From: Gynuella sunshinyii YC6258
GTDB lineage: Bacteria > Pseudomonadota > Gammaproteobacteria > Pseudomonadales > Natronospirillaceae
Reading direction: 5' to 3'
DNA: 64,000 nucleotides
NCBI RefSeq assembly: GCF_000940805.1
Contig: NZ_CP007142.1
Location: forward strand, 472,593-536,592
The notes below the pieces were generated by a model. The model did no database searches. It was not told the origin of the DNA and saw only the letters and a program-made list of their open reading frames with translations. The position numbers and the translations under genes were made by a program. Shown here piece after piece: positions 46,063 to 55,400 of the stretch (its first letter is position 1; each line of letters opens with the position of its first letter).

Positions 46063-48822
46063 ATGAACATCACATTTTTCAGCAGCAAACTGGCTAAAAA
46101 AACTTTTTTGTTTTTGATATTGGCGGCTTTTGCCCCTCTGGTTTTGATTATTCTGGTCACTTACAGCCAATTCTCGCTGATGATTGACCAACACGATCAT
46201 GATCAGCTAAAAAATGTCGCCAAAGAAAACGCTCTGCTGATATACGGCAAATTATCGTTTTCACGGCAATTACTCGCACAAATCCAACCAACTGAAAGTC
46301 TGGATTTTCAGCAGAGCTACCTGAAACTGTATTTTTCTGCTCTGGCAGAGGTGCAGCCGGAGAAACGCCAGTTATTCTGGGGACACATGGATAATCGTTT
46401 ACTGGATCAGGTACTACAGGTTTCCGACAGACAATTACTGCTGCGTCCCGATACCGATCGCAGCGATATCTATTTGATTGTACCGTCCGGAATGGTCGCC
46501 AAGGTAAATCCGGCTTATCTGTGGGATGAGACAACAACGGTTCTGAACAGTCAGCCCTGTATTCTCACCAATAATTACCTGCCGGTGCACTGTCCTCAGC
46601 ATGCAGATATAAAACCATGGCTGAAGAAGCTGCAGCAGGCCATTAATGAAAAACAGGAGATCTTTTTCTGGCATGAAAACGACAGCACCTCAATGTCATA
46701 CTACTGGACATTGTTTATGGGGCATGAGTTTAAGGTCAACAACTGGATAGTCATTGCCGATAAACCGATCTCTGAAAGCCTTGCGGTTATCAGTCAATTT
46801 CGCAACATCTACTTTTCCGTGATTGCGCTGGCGATCTTAATGGTGATCTTGCTGGGTTCGGTTCTGATTCGCAAAAATCTTGATGTTATCACCCAACTCA
46901 TTCAGGGGACTCAAAGGATTAAACAGCGGGATTTCGGTCATCAGATCGAGGTCTCGGGTAATGATGAGTTTTCCCAGCTGGCCAGTGCTTTTAACAGCAT
47001 GTCAGACAGCCTGCATCGTTCCGTCCGGGAGTACACTGCCTTCGCCAATATAGACCGCAGTATTCTGGAATCCGTTTCCGGCGATCGTATTATCGCCGCC
47101 ATTTTTAACAGTCTTTATCAGATTGCACCGTTTCATGACCTTATGATGGTCAACCTGACCAGACAAAGCAGTGAGCTGAACAGACTTTATTATCAAAAAG
47201 GCTCAACCCAGCCGATTCTCACTGGAGCGGAAGAACTGGAAATAACATCGGTGCTGGAGCAACTGCCGCACGACCAGCTGAGTTACAATCTGGAAATAAA
47301 CCGTGATCTGGAACAGTTGATTTCGCTGTGGCAGCCAACTTCAAAAAACATTTGCGCGATACCGGTGACCCGACAGGACCGTCTACTGGCCTTTATTTTT
47401 GCAACACTGACAACGGCGCAACCGCTGGAGACAACGATCACAGCTCAGGTACTGAACTTCTCACAACGAACCGCAGTCGCCCTTTACGCACTGGAGCGGG
47501 AAGCCGTTTTCCGTCATCTGGCCAGATACGATGCACTGACTGATATCCCCAACCGGGTCACGCTTAAGCATCTATTCAGTACCACGTTAAACACGCCGGG
47601 CATGTTTGGCGCATTTTTGTTCATTGATCTGGACCGTTTCAAAAACATCAATGACACTTATGGCCATCTGCTCGGAGACTCACTGCTGACGAAGGTTGCC
47701 GGACGGATTACCACCCTGCTGAACAAGCAGGAGACGGTAGCCAGGCTCAGTGGGGATGAATTTGCCGTGCTGGTTGCCGGATCAATCGAACAGGATGTCG
47801 AAAAGCGGGTAGAGGATTTATGCAACGGCATAATCAATGCTATTAACAGTCCCTTTCATATAGATGCGCACGCTCTTCACGTTGGTGCCAGTATTGGCGT
47901 TACGCTGGTACCACAACATGCGAGTGATTTTCCCGAGGCCTTGCGATGTGCCGATACCGCGATGTATGCGTCGAAGAAGAAAGGCGGAAATTGCTTCACC
48001 TTCTATACCCCCGAAATGAGCGAATACCACGTCAAAAGAACCATTCTGGAACGCCACTTGCGAAACGCCATCGGTGAAAGAAACATCACCTTGCACTACC
48101 AACCCAAAGTGCAGTCGTCCAATTATGCGGTATCTGGTTTTGAAGCCCTGCTGCGTTGGAATGATCCGGTTTATGGACCCGTCTCTCCTTTTGAGGTCGT
48201 CACTCTGGCGGAGGAAATAGGGCTGATCACGGAATTGGGAAATCTGATTCTGGAGCTGGCGCTGGAGCAGTGGCAGCATTGGATAGCACAGGGTTATCAA
48301 CCAGGCTCGCTGGCTGTCAATGTTTCGCCCTTACAGTTGCTATCGAACGAATTTACGGATGTTCTGACAAATGTTCTGCGTCAGAATCCGTTAGTCCCAG
48401 CCAAAAATCTGCAACTGGAAATCACTGAAGGCGTCATGATGCACAATGTCAGCCAGGTGCTGAAAACCCTTGCTGACATTCGTAAGCTGGGCATCAGAAT
48501 TGCCATTGACGACTTTGGCACCGGCTACTCATCACTGTCCTACCTGATCGATATTCCCGCCGACATACTGAAAATTGACCGCAGTTTTGTCACCAAGATT
48601 GCCAGTGAGGAAAAGCCGGCTTCACTGCTTGGAACAGTGATCAACCTCGGTCACAGCCTGGGCTATGAGATCGTCGCCGAAGGGGTTGAGACCCACCAGC
48701 AGGCAGATTTTCTAAAACTCTGCCAGGTAGAACAGTTACAGGGCTATTTGTTCAGCAAAGCTTTGCCTGTCAGCGAGGTGGAAGCTCTGTATCTGAAAAA
48801 ATCTCCCGCTCAATCGCTCTGA
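46063..48822 (+). CDS. Membrane-bound GGDEF/EAL cyclic-di-GMP enzyme
   Basis: A 919-aa sensor. TM1 (about residues 12-33), a periplasmic region of about 210 residues, TM2 (about 247-268, FSVIALAILMVILLGSVLI) and HAMP are followed by a GAF-like segment (about 330-480). A GGDEF domain with the active-site variant RLSGDEFAVL comes next, then an EAL domain. The EAL domain keeps the catalytic set: GFEALLRWN, AVNVSPLQL, LEITEGVMM, AIDDFGTGYSS, LKIDRSF and VAEGVETHQQ, so phosphodiesterase activity is likely. SGDEF proteins can be active cyclases. I see no RxxD inhibitory site. It is coupled to the pseudopilin gene; its last 53 bases overlap the end of the converging phosphoribosyltransferase gene. 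Confidence 0.93.
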   Translation: MNITFFSSKLAKKTFLFLILAAFAPLVLIILVTYSQFSLMIDQHDHDQLKNVAKENALLIYGKLSFSRQLLAQIQPTESLDFQQSYLKLYFSALAEVQPEKRQLFWGHMDNRLLDQVLQVSDRQLLLRPDTDRSDIYLIVPSGMVAKVNPAYLWDETTTVLNSQPCILTNNYLPVHCPQHADIKPWLKKLQQAINEKQEIFFWHENDSTSMSYYWTLFMGHEFKVNNWIVIADKPISESLAVISQFRNIYFSVIALAILMVILLGSVLIRKNLDVITQLIQGTQRIKQRDFGHQIEVSGNDEFSQLASAFNSMSDSLHRSVREYTAFANIDRSILESVSGDRIIAAIFNSLYQIAPFHDLMMVNLTRQSSELNRLYYQKGSTQPILTGAEELEITSVLEQLPHDQLSYNLEINRDLEQLISLWQPTSKNICAIPVTRQDRLLAFIFATLTTAQPLETTITAQVLNFSQRTAVALYALEREAVFRHLARYDALTDIPNRVTLKHLFSTTLNTPGMFGAFLFIDLDRFKNINDTYGHLLGDSLLTKVAGRITTLLNKQETVARLSGDEFAVLVAGSIEQDVEKRVEDLCNGIINAINSPFHIDAHALHVGASIGVTLVPQHASDFPEALRCADTAMYASKKKGGNCFTFYTPEMSEYHVKRTILERHLRNAIGERNITLHYQPKVQSSNYAVSGFEALLRWNDPVYGPVSPFEVVTLAEEIGLITELGNLILELALEQWQHWIAQGYQPGSLAVNVSPLQLLSNEFTDVLTNVLRQNPLVPAKNLQLEITEGVMMHNVSQVLKTLADIRKLGIRIAIDDFGTGYSSLSYLIDIPADILKIDRSFVTKIASEEKPASLLGTVINLGHSLGYEIVAEGVETHQQADFLKLCQVEQLQGYLFSKALPVSEVEALYLKKSPAQSL

Positions 48823-49342
48823 CAAAGCCCTTCTGTTCATCAATTTCTTCGGCAGCCAGACCCACCAGCTCATAGGGAAACACCAGCCAGTCTTCAGATT
48901 TATGCAAACTGTAATCGGGTTTCAATTGCGTCTGATTACGCGACGGGTGTTCCCACAACGTTGCCACCCGGACATCCCTGGGCATATTGCGCTTCAGGTG
49001 TTGCTGTAGCCGCTCAATCACCGCCGCCACGGAACGACCAGTATTAAAGACATCATCGACAATCAACAAACCGTCATCAGCATTCAGAGTTTCCAGCAGA
49101 TATTGGGTGCCGTGAACCCGGACTCTGGGTGTGGCACTATTGGGGTCATAGGATGTCCGCAGAGAAATATGATCGGTCTTCACCCCCAGAGTCTGCAAAC
49201 ATTCCTGCACGTAAATGCCAACCGCACTGCCACCTCGCCAGATGCCGGTGATGAAACTGGGTCGAAAACCGCTTTCAAATATTTCTACACCCAATCGAAA
49301 TGAATCCTCGATCAGAGCCTGTTCATCGATAAATCGCTTCAT
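48770..49342 (-). CDS. Phosphoribosyltransferase-family protein
   Basis: A 190-aa protein of the type I PRTase fold. The PRPP-binding loop is LLIVDDVFNTGRSVAAVIERL and the flexible N-terminal part includes FITGIWRGGSAVGIYVQE, as in hypoxanthine/xanthine-guanine enzymes. The substrate hood cannot be assigned. Its 3' end overlaps the converging GGDEF/EAL gene by 53 bases, so antisense effects are possible. It is a diverged paralogue of the next gene, reading the opposite way. Confidence 0.85.
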   Translation of the reverse strand: MKRFIDEQALIEDSFRLGVEIFESGFRPSFITGIWRGGSAVGIYVQECLQTLGVKTDHISLRTSYDPNSATPRVRVHGTQYLLETLNADDGLLIVDDVFNTGRSVAAVIERLQQHLKRNMPRDVRVATLWEHPSRNQTQLKPDYSLHKSEDWLVFPYELVGLAAEEIDEQKGFVRAIEREIFSDTELPPR

Positions 49343-49412
49343 GGAATTGCTGTTCCGAAAAATAGACCATTAATGATAGAGTACATTTTCATTTCGTTGA
49401 ACCGTCGGAATT

Positions 49413-49973
49413 ATGGCAGAAAAAGTTTATTTAACCGCACAGGGACTGTTGGAAGACTCCATTCGGCTGGGCGCCAAAGTGGTCAAAAGCGGATTTAACC
49501 CTTCTTTTATCATCGCCGTATGGCGTGGTGGCGTACCCATTGGCATCGCTCTGCAGGAATATCTTGAATATCGGGGCATCCAAAGCGACCACATCGCCAT
49601 CCGTACTGCCTCGTACAGCGGCATTGACCAACAGGCTAGAGAAGTACAGGTTTTCGGTCTCAATTATCTGGTTAAAAACGTCGAACATGATGATCGCCTG
49701 CTGATCGTAGACGATGTCTTCGACACCGGTCGCTCCATTGAAGCGATCATTGATGAGTTGCGCCGACGCGCCCGCTTGAATACTCCCAAGGATATCCGGG
49801 TGGCGGTGCCTTACTACAAACCCAGTCGCAACGAAACCGGTCGGGTACCTGATTATTACCTCCATGAAACCGAAGCCTGGCTCAAATATCCTCATTCACT
49901 TGAGGGTCTCAGCAAAGAGGAAATCCAGCAGCACCGACCCGAGCTTTACCGAATTATGGAACCCCATTTATGA
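49413..49973 (+). CDS. Phosphoribosyltransferase-family protein, paralogue
   Basis: A 186-aa type I PRTase with PSFIIAVWRGGVPIGIALQEYL and the PRPP loop LLIVDDVFDTGRSIEAIIDEL. Conserved blocks (SFI-WRGG, DHI-IRT, VAT/VAV-SRN, W-YP/FPYEL) are shared with the divergent neighbour 70 bases away, showing an old duplication. It is translationally coupled to a GNAT gene (four-base overlap). A purine-salvage role is likely by family; the nucleobase is unknown. Confidence 0.87.
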   Translation: MAEKVYLTAQGLLEDSIRLGAKVVKSGFNPSFIIAVWRGGVPIGIALQEYLEYRGIQSDHIAIRTASYSGIDQQAREVQVFGLNYLVKNVEHDDRLLIVDDVFDTGRSIEAIIDELRRRARLNTPKDIRVAVPYYKPSRNETGRVPDYYLHETEAWLKYPHSLEGLSKEEIQQHRPELYRIMEPHL

Positions 49974-50431
49974 TCAAAATCGTTCCTATGGAATCCGCTC
50001 ATCAGCCAGCCGTAGCGGCTATCGAAACCACTACTGAGCAGGCAGATTTCGTAGGCTATATAGCTGATCTGCTGCCGACATTGACCCCGAGTGAACGACC
50101 ATTCGTTATTTTACTGGAGCAGAAAGTTATCGGTTTTTTTCTGTTGGACGATGGCTATCCCAATCGTTATGAGTTCGCTCATCCGTCTGAAGTGGGTATT
50201 CGGGCGGTGGTCATAGATCATCGCTATCAGGGCAGAGGACTGGGTAGCCAGGCAATGCAGAAGCTGGTTGAGCTTAATCAGGATCAAGCGCTGGTATTAA
50301 CCGTTAACTGCCGTAATACCGGGGCATATAAGACCTATATACGGGCTGGCTTCAGAGATGATGGAGGGCTGTATCTTGGTGGGCAGGCCGGACCGCAACA
50401 TATTCTGCGTTATGGTCCGGAAAGAGAATAG
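49970..50431 (+). CDS. GNAT-family acetyltransferase
   Basis: A 153-aa acetyl-CoA-dependent N-acetyltransferase. The acetyl-CoA-binding motif A is clear: IRAVVIDHRYQGRGLGSQAMQ, and motif B-like CRNTGAYKTYIRAGFRDDG follows. It overlaps the phosphoribosyltransferase gene by four bases, so the two are co-translated. Substrate unknown. Confidence 0.88.
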   Translation: MIKIVPMESAHQPAVAAIETTTEQADFVGYIADLLPTLTPSERPFVILLEQKVIGFFLLDDGYPNRYEFAHPSEVGIRAVVIDHRYQGRGLGSQAMQKLVELNQDQALVLTVNCRNTGAYKTYIRAGFRDDGGLYLGGQAGPQHILRYGPERE

Positions 50432-50467
50432 CCCGCATCCATAAGAGTGAATGCGGTCAAAATGCGG

Positions 50468-52219
50468 TTACCCCTGGTTGGTAAAGTAATCGCGCACCAT
50501 GTCTGCGGTCAGAATCTGGGGCAAAACTTCAGCACGCTGTTCACCGGCTTTGAACATCAGATACAACGGCACACCGTTACGTTCATATTCGGCGATCAGC
50601 TGATCGATTTCCGGGCTGGGGTTGGTCCAGTCAGCTCTTAACAGCTGAACATCATTGTCACGCACCATCTCTTCAAAATTATCACCTGAAAGCGCAATCC
50701 GTTCGTTGACTTTACAGGTAATACACCAGGCTGCCGTAACATCCACAAATACCGGTTTACCATCGGCCAGATGCTGTTGCAGCAAACTGGCTGAATAACT
50801 TTGCCACTGAGTAGGAGGACTGGACAGGTTAAACATCAGAAACAACCCTGCAACGGCAGAACCCCAACGCAATGTCTTTTTAAACCATTTTTTACCATTC
50901 CCTTCTTTATAGACGGCGTTCAGCATCGGCCAGGTGGCAAAGGCAACCAGTACGATTCCCATCAGTACTTTAAACTGGGCGTCAGAGCCTCTGAGTTCAG
51001 TCAGTACCCACAGCAGCCATACTGCGGTGGCAAACAAAGGAAACGCCATAACCTGCTTGAATACATCCATCCAGGCCCCGGGTTTAGGCATTTTATTGGC
51101 CAGACCAGGAATGTAGGACAACATCAGAATCGGAAGTGCCAATCCCAGCCCCATCACGGCAAATACCGATAAGGAGAAATAAACCGGCTGCGCCAATGCA
51201 AAGGCAATCGCAGTTCCCATAAATGGCGCGGTACATGGCGTTGCCACGACGGTGGCCAGCACTCCGGTGAAAAAGGAACCGGACAACCCTTGTTTCTGCG
51301 TCAATGACTGACCAACACCCATGAAGCCCTGACCAATCTCAAACACACCCAGCAACGACAGCCCCAGTAACATGAACAGCAGAATCAAAAACACGATAAA
51401 TGCCGGTGACTGCAACTGGAATCCCCAGCCAACCCAGGTACCGAACTGACGGATAATCATCAGCACAGCAGCCACACCAATGAAACTGATGACAACACCC
51501 AGGGTATACACCCAGCTGTGGCGACGAACTTCACCAATGTCTGCTCCGAATTGGGCAATTTGAATGGCCTTCAGAGACAGAACCGGAAACACACAAGGCA
51601 TCAGGTTCAGGATCAGACCTCCAATCAATGCCGCAAACAAGGCACTGATAAAGCTCACACCAGATAAATCCACATTGGGATCCGCCGCAACCGCCGTTGT
51701 TCCCGCCGATGCGGTATCCAGTGTCAAAATATCTCCGCTGCTGGAAGTTGCAGTATTGGCAGCAACTTTAAGGGTATCACTGACCACCGCTTCATCTGTG
51801 GCACTGTTAATAGTGATGGTTTTTTTCTGTGGGGGATAACAGAGGCCGTCATCTGCACAGCCCTGATAGGAGATATTGGCCGAATATGGAAACTGCAAAG
51901 AGGTCAATGGAATGCGAACAGACATGGCGTTGTGATACACCACCATGGTTTCATCAAAATTGGGATCATACTTTTCCTCCCAATTATCGGCATAAACAAT
52001 ATCACCAGCCTTGCTACTGCTCTGTTTCAGAAGGAAACGATCTTTATAAAGGTAATAATGGGGAGCGATCTGCCAGTCAATCACCAAAGTATCCTGATCC
52101 AGATAGGTCAGCATTTGAAATGCATCATCCACCTCCAGAAAAGAATCTCCTTCCGCCCAGGCTTTGGGCATGAATAGCAGGGCAGAGAAAAGACAAATAA
52201 TAGAAGCCAGCGAGCGCAT
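50468..52219 (-). CDS. dsbD: Thiol:disulfide interchange protein DsbD
   Basis: Carries reducing power from cytosolic thioredoxin across the inner membrane to periplasmic isomerases and cytochrome c maturation. The 583-aa protein has a signal peptide (PKAWA|E) and an N-terminal alpha domain with the Cys pair in YQGCADDGLCYPPQ. Eight membrane helices follow, with Cys in NLMPCVFPVLSL and VVATPCTAPFMG, and the C-terminal thioredoxin-like gamma domain has VTAAWCITCKVNE. All six redox cysteines are present. It diverges from trxC, a possible electron donor. Confidence 0.96.
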   Translation of the reverse strand: MRSLASIICLFSALLFMPKAWAEGDSFLEVDDAFQMLTYLDQDTLVIDWQIAPHYYLYKDRFLLKQSSSKAGDIVYADNWEEKYDPNFDETMVVYHNAMSVRIPLTSLQFPYSANISYQGCADDGLCYPPQKKTITINSATDEAVVSDTLKVAANTATSSSGDILTLDTASAGTTAVAADPNVDLSGVSFISALFAALIGGLILNLMPCVFPVLSLKAIQIAQFGADIGEVRRHSWVYTLGVVISFIGVAAVLMIIRQFGTWVGWGFQLQSPAFIVFLILLFMLLGLSLLGVFEIGQGFMGVGQSLTQKQGLSGSFFTGVLATVVATPCTAPFMGTAIAFALAQPVYFSLSVFAVMGLGLALPILMLSYIPGLANKMPKPGAWMDVFKQVMAFPLFATAVWLLWVLTELRGSDAQFKVLMGIVLVAFATWPMLNAVYKEGNGKKWFKKTLRWGSAVAGLFLMFNLSSPPTQWQSYSASLLQQHLADGKPVFVDVTAAWCITCKVNERIALSGDNFEEMVRDNDVQLLRADWTNPSPEIDQLIAEYERNGVPLYLMFKAGEQRAEVLPQILTADMVRDYFTNQG

Positions 52220-52397
52220 GAAAATTCAATCCACCGTTTTTAAGTAATCAATAATAACCAAGTAGCATAAATTAAAGCTTAAATCATACCTGCCGTCAGC
52301 CGGTAAATCGTAAAAGGTGGTGAGGTTTCACATTATCTGGTTACAATAAATAAAGTTTTAAAGCTAACTTTTAACTGGCGCACACTCAGGAGGCGGC

Positions 52398-52823
52398 ATG
52401 AATCTCATATGTCCTCATTGCTTTACCCTCAACCGGATTCCCGCTGACAAATCCTATGTTTCCGGTAAATGTGGCAAATGTCATCAGGCTCTTCATACCG
52501 GTCATCCCCTCAATCTCAACGATCAGAATCTGGAATCATATTTAGCGAAAAGCACTCTGCCTGTGATTGTGGATTTCTGGGCCGAGTGGTGTGGTCCCTG
52601 CAAAATGATGGCTCCCGTCTTTGGAAAACTGGCATCTGAACAAACCGAACGACTGTTTGCCAAAGTCGACACCGACGCCAATCCTGTCATGAGTCAACGT
52701 TTTAATATCCGTAGTATCCCAACCATTATCGCGTTTCAGAACGGCCACGAAATCAACCGGTTAAATGGCGCGCTTCCGGAAAATCAACTAAAGCAGTGGT
52801 TAGCGCAAACATTCCCAGGGTAG
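52398..52823 (+). CDS. trxC: Thioredoxin 2
   Basis: A 141-aa cytosolic thioredoxin with an N-terminal zinc module (ICPHCFTLNR and GKCGKCHQAL, two CxxC pairs) and the catalytic site VDFWAEWCGPCKMMAPVF. The cis-Pro region IRSIPTIIAFQNG is normal. GGAGG precedes the start. Its promoter region is shared with dsbD. Confidence 0.96.
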   Translation: MNLICPHCFTLNRIPADKSYVSGKCGKCHQALHTGHPLNLNDQNLESYLAKSTLPVIVDFWAEWCGPCKMMAPVFGKLASEQTERLFAKVDTDANPVMSQRFNIRSIPTIIAFQNGHEINRLNGALPENQLKQWLAQTFPG

Positions 52824-52916
52824 TTGTGGCCGCACGGCAGCCGAACGTAAGAGTGCAGTCGAACCTATAAACCATTGGTGACCTGGCAAATGGGCGATGT
52901 CCATACATTAGGTTTT

Positions 52917-53579
52917 CTAACGATCTTTTCGACACTGAATAATACTCATCGCTGGCCGGACCAGCCAGTTGAACCACCCGCGCCCGCAATTCTGATCATG
53001 TGTTGCTGAGCTAACCGATATGGTCTGGCTGAACTCAATTGTGTGCATGATCATCATCAACACCTGCACGGCCAAATATGTCACCAGCAAACCAATGATC
53101 GTGCCGGCTTTGACGACCACCAGCAACCAGTCAAGGGATAGCGGCAGACGCACCAGCAAACCAACGCCGGCAAATGTAACAGACATAATCCAGGTCAGGG
53201 AAAACGTCATCATAATCACCCGGCTATGATTCTGGCTGAGTAGCAGATCCGTCAGCAAAGCGATCATCCAGATCAACGCGAATATTGCGTAACACATGGC
53301 CAGTAAGGTACTTGGATGTATCCAGGCCATATATAGCATCATGGCAATGGCCGTGGTTTCCAGTATCTGCATGCACCAGATGACAAACTGATTCCGGCTG
53401 GCTGAAAACAGAAAAACTGTCAGGCACAAGTACAGTGTAAGCTGTAACCAGACCGGCTGGCCCACAAATTCGAAATAGGCTCGTTCCGCCTGCCAACCGG
53501 AAGAAAACAAATAGGGCGGAAGCATCAGACAAAGCAACACGGCCATATGGGCCAATATCTGTTTGAGTGTATGATTCAT
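52917..53579 (-). CDS. Membrane protein of unknown function downstream of pspC
   Basis: A protein of about 220 aa with five or six hydrophobic segments (for example MAVLLCLMLPPYLF, LQLTLYLCLTVFLF, LAMCYAIFALIWMIALL, VIMMTFSLTWIMSVTFAGVGLL and VVKAGTIIGLLVTYLAVQVLMM). The tail is Cys-rich and basic (CGRGWFNWLVRPAM, QCRKDR). The ATG at 53579 has CAGGGA at better spacing than the one at 53585. It is on the psp strand, 130 bases beyond pspC, and may or may not belong to that operon. No family recognised. Confidence 0.7.
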   Translation of the reverse strand: MNHTLKQILAHMAVLLCLMLPPYLFSSGWQAERAYFEFVGQPVWLQLTLYLCLTVFLFSASRNQFVIWCMQILETTAIAMMLYMAWIHPSTLLAMCYAIFALIWMIALLTDLLLSQNHSRVIMMTFSLTWIMSVTFAGVGLLVRLPLSLDWLLVVVKAGTIIGLLVTYLAVQVLMMIMHTIEFSQTISVSSATHDQNCGRGWFNWLVRPAMSIIQCRKDR

Positions 53580-53708
53580 AATCATTATCCCTGAATATTC
53601 AGGTCAATCACCGGCATCTGCGGTGGTTATCCTTTTGGTGACAGGGCTGTCATTTTTGCCGGTTTACACCATTGGCCAAAACCCAGCCCGATTAAACGGA
53701 TTGCCAGA

Positions 53709-54152
53709 CTAATCCCTGATCTTGGCAAACTCTTTATCCAGTTCGAACTTACGGGAGGTTACGTAGCTTTCCATTTCTTCGACTCTACGCACGGCTCGTT
53801 TCAATCGGTCAGAAACCCGTTGTAGCCGAACATTGGCACTGTCGCTGTTCTTAAAGACCTTTTTGGGACGGTAACGACGGCTGCGTTCATCGTATTCATA
53901 TTCTACGCGATGACTGGCTGAACGCTTACCAAGAAAGACCCACAACGCGATATAGGTAACAACCGCAAAGCCACCCAGGAAAATACCCCCGGCGATAAAA
54001 ACGAGCCTCACAACCCAGTTATCCACTTCGAAGTTGTCTGCCAGTCCGGCACATACGCCTGCAACCATGCGTTCTTTGGTATTGCGATAAAGATTCTTGT
54101 CCCAACCATCCGCTTTGCGCTGAGCCAAACTGTATTTACGGTGATGTTTCAT
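53709..54152 (-). CDS. pspC: Phage shock protein C
   Basis: A 147-aa inner-membrane protein of the Psp envelope-stress system. It has the PspC domain: RNTKERMVAGVCAGLADNFEVDNWVVRLVFI, then a hydrophobic helix (AGGIFLGGFAVVTYIALWVFLG). The C-terminal leucine-zipper-like region is basic and long. PspC with PspB senses envelope stress and recruits PspA. AAGGAG precedes the start. It lies 34 bases after pspB. Confidence 0.94.
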   Translation of the reverse strand: MKHHRKYSLAQRKADGWDKNLYRNTKERMVAGVCAGLADNFEVDNWVVRLVFIAGGIFLGGFAVVTYIALWVFLGKRSASHRVEYEYDERSRRYRPKKVFKNSDSANVRLQRVSDRLKRAVRRVEEMESYVTSRKFELDKEFAKIRD

Positions 54153-54186
54153 AATTCACTCCTTGCCTGGCCTGAATGCATTCAGG

Positions 54187-54435
54187 CTATTTGTTCGTCT
54201 GATTTTTGTGTTGACGCCAATCCGGGGCATCAACATCCAATATTCGTTCAAGGGCATCAATGCGGTCTGTCAGACGGTCAGCAACCTGTAACAGTTCTTC
54301 CAGACTCTGCCGCTCATCCTCATTGAGTCCTTTCACCGCCCGGTTCTTGCTCCGGTAATGCATAACGATCCAGATCGGTGCCACCAGAGTCATAAACAGA
54401 ATGGTCGGGACGAAGAAAAACACTGGCATACTCAT
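54187..54435 (-). CDS. pspB: Phage shock protein B
   Basis: An 82-aa membrane protein with one N-terminal helix (VFFFVPTILFMTLVAPIWIVMHY) and a charged coiled-coil tail (LEELLQVADRLTDRIDALERIL), as in PspB. The true start is ATG 54435 with AAAGGAA upstream; the frame begins earlier only with TTG. It acts with PspC to relieve PspA repression of PspF. Confidence 0.92.
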   Translation of the reverse strand: MSMPVFFFVPTILFMTLVAPIWIVMHYRSKNRAVKGLNEDERQSLEELLQVADRLTDRIDALERILDVDAPDWRQHKNQTNK

Positions 54436-54471
54436 AAGCAATTTCCTTTACCATCAATGATTAAACAAAGC

Positions 54472-55158
54472 TTACTGGTCCTTTTCTGACACTTTAGTCT
54501 TCAGCTTTGCTTTCAGACGTTCCAACTCGTCATTCACAGCATCATCGTTGGCCAGTGCATCAATTTCTGATTTTAGATCGGACTTCACATCCATGCCCAA
54601 ATCCATGGCTTCCACCTGTCCTTCAAGGTTATCCATGCGCCGTTCAAAGTGCTCAAACTTGGCAAAAGCATCATCCAGAGCCGCACGGTGAGTCTGACGT
54701 TTAACTTTCATCCGGTGTTCTACACTGGCTTTGCGCATCATCACTGCCTTTTGTTTGGCTTTGGCATCATTTAATTTGGTCTGTAGCTGGGATATCTCTT
54801 CACTGAGGTGATTGAGGTGGCCATCCAATTCTTTCAGTTCAGACTCAACCAGGTTTACTTCCTGCTCAACTTCACGTTTCTCCGCAAGTGCTGCACGGGC
54901 GAGATCTTCACGGCCTTTGTTAATTGCCATTTCTGCCTTGGATTCCCACTCATGGGCTTCCTCACTCAAACGCTCCAGGCGACGACCGGCGGTTTTACGA
55001 TCAGCAATCACCCGTGCGGAACTGGAACGCACTTCAACCAGTGTTTCCTCCATTTCCTGAATGATCATGCGGATCATTTTCTGTGGATCTTCAGCCTTAT
55101 CCAGCAGTGCACTGATGTTGCTGTTAATAATATCTGTCATTCTTGAAAAGATGCCCAT
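54472..55158 (-). CDS. pspA: Phage shock protein A
   Basis: A 228-aa coiled-coil protein that represses PspF and, under stress, oligomerises on the inner membrane to preserve proton motive force. The family pattern is complete: MGIFSRMTDIINSNISALLD, EDPQKMIRMIIQEMEETLVEVRSS, long heptad regions and an EIDALANDDAVNDELERL-like end. AAGGAG precedes the start. The short gene upstream (55207-55365) lies between pspA and the promoter. Confidence 0.96.
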   Translation of the reverse strand: MGIFSRMTDIINSNISALLDKAEDPQKMIRMIIQEMEETLVEVRSSSARVIADRKTAGRRLERLSEEAHEWESKAEMAINKGREDLARAALAEKREVEQEVNLVESELKELDGHLNHLSEEISQLQTKLNDAKAKQKAVMMRKASVEHRMKVKRQTHRAALDDAFAKFEHFERRMDNLEGQVEAMDLGMDVKSDLKSEIDALANDDAVNDELERLKAKLKTKVSEKDQ

Positions 55159-55206
55159 GGCAGTCTCCTTAAATTATTCGGTCATTAGAAAAAGTAACTT
55201 GATGTC

Positions 55207-55365
55207 TCATTGGTCGGTGCGGAACTTCATCGCCAAATGGGTCAGCAGTACGATCAGACCCAAAATCCATAAGCTTGTTGTCAACGCAATTAACCACCCG
55301 ATAACCAGGCTCAATAGCAACGTCACGACAAACATAATGAGAAAGATCGGCCAGTTGATCCTCAT
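55207..55365 (-). CDS. 52-aa membrane protein, first gene of the psp operon
   Basis: ATG 55365 with AAAGGAG nine bases upstream; stop at 55207-55209; 48 bases to pspA. The product has two predicted membrane helices, WPIFLIMFVVTLLLSLVIGW and ALTTSLWILGLIVLLTHL, and a short basic C-terminus (AMKFRTDQ). It would be the first cistron transcribed with pspA. E. coli has no gene at this position, and the sequence does not look like PspD or PspG. Its place and strong ribosome-binding site suggest a real psp membrane component. Confidence 0.7.
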   Translation of the reverse strand: MRINWPIFLIMFVVTLLLSLVIGWLIALTTSLWILGLIVLLTHLAMKFRTDQ

Positions 55366-55400
55366 GGCTGCGGCTCCTTTGTTAGTTATGTCTTTGCAAT

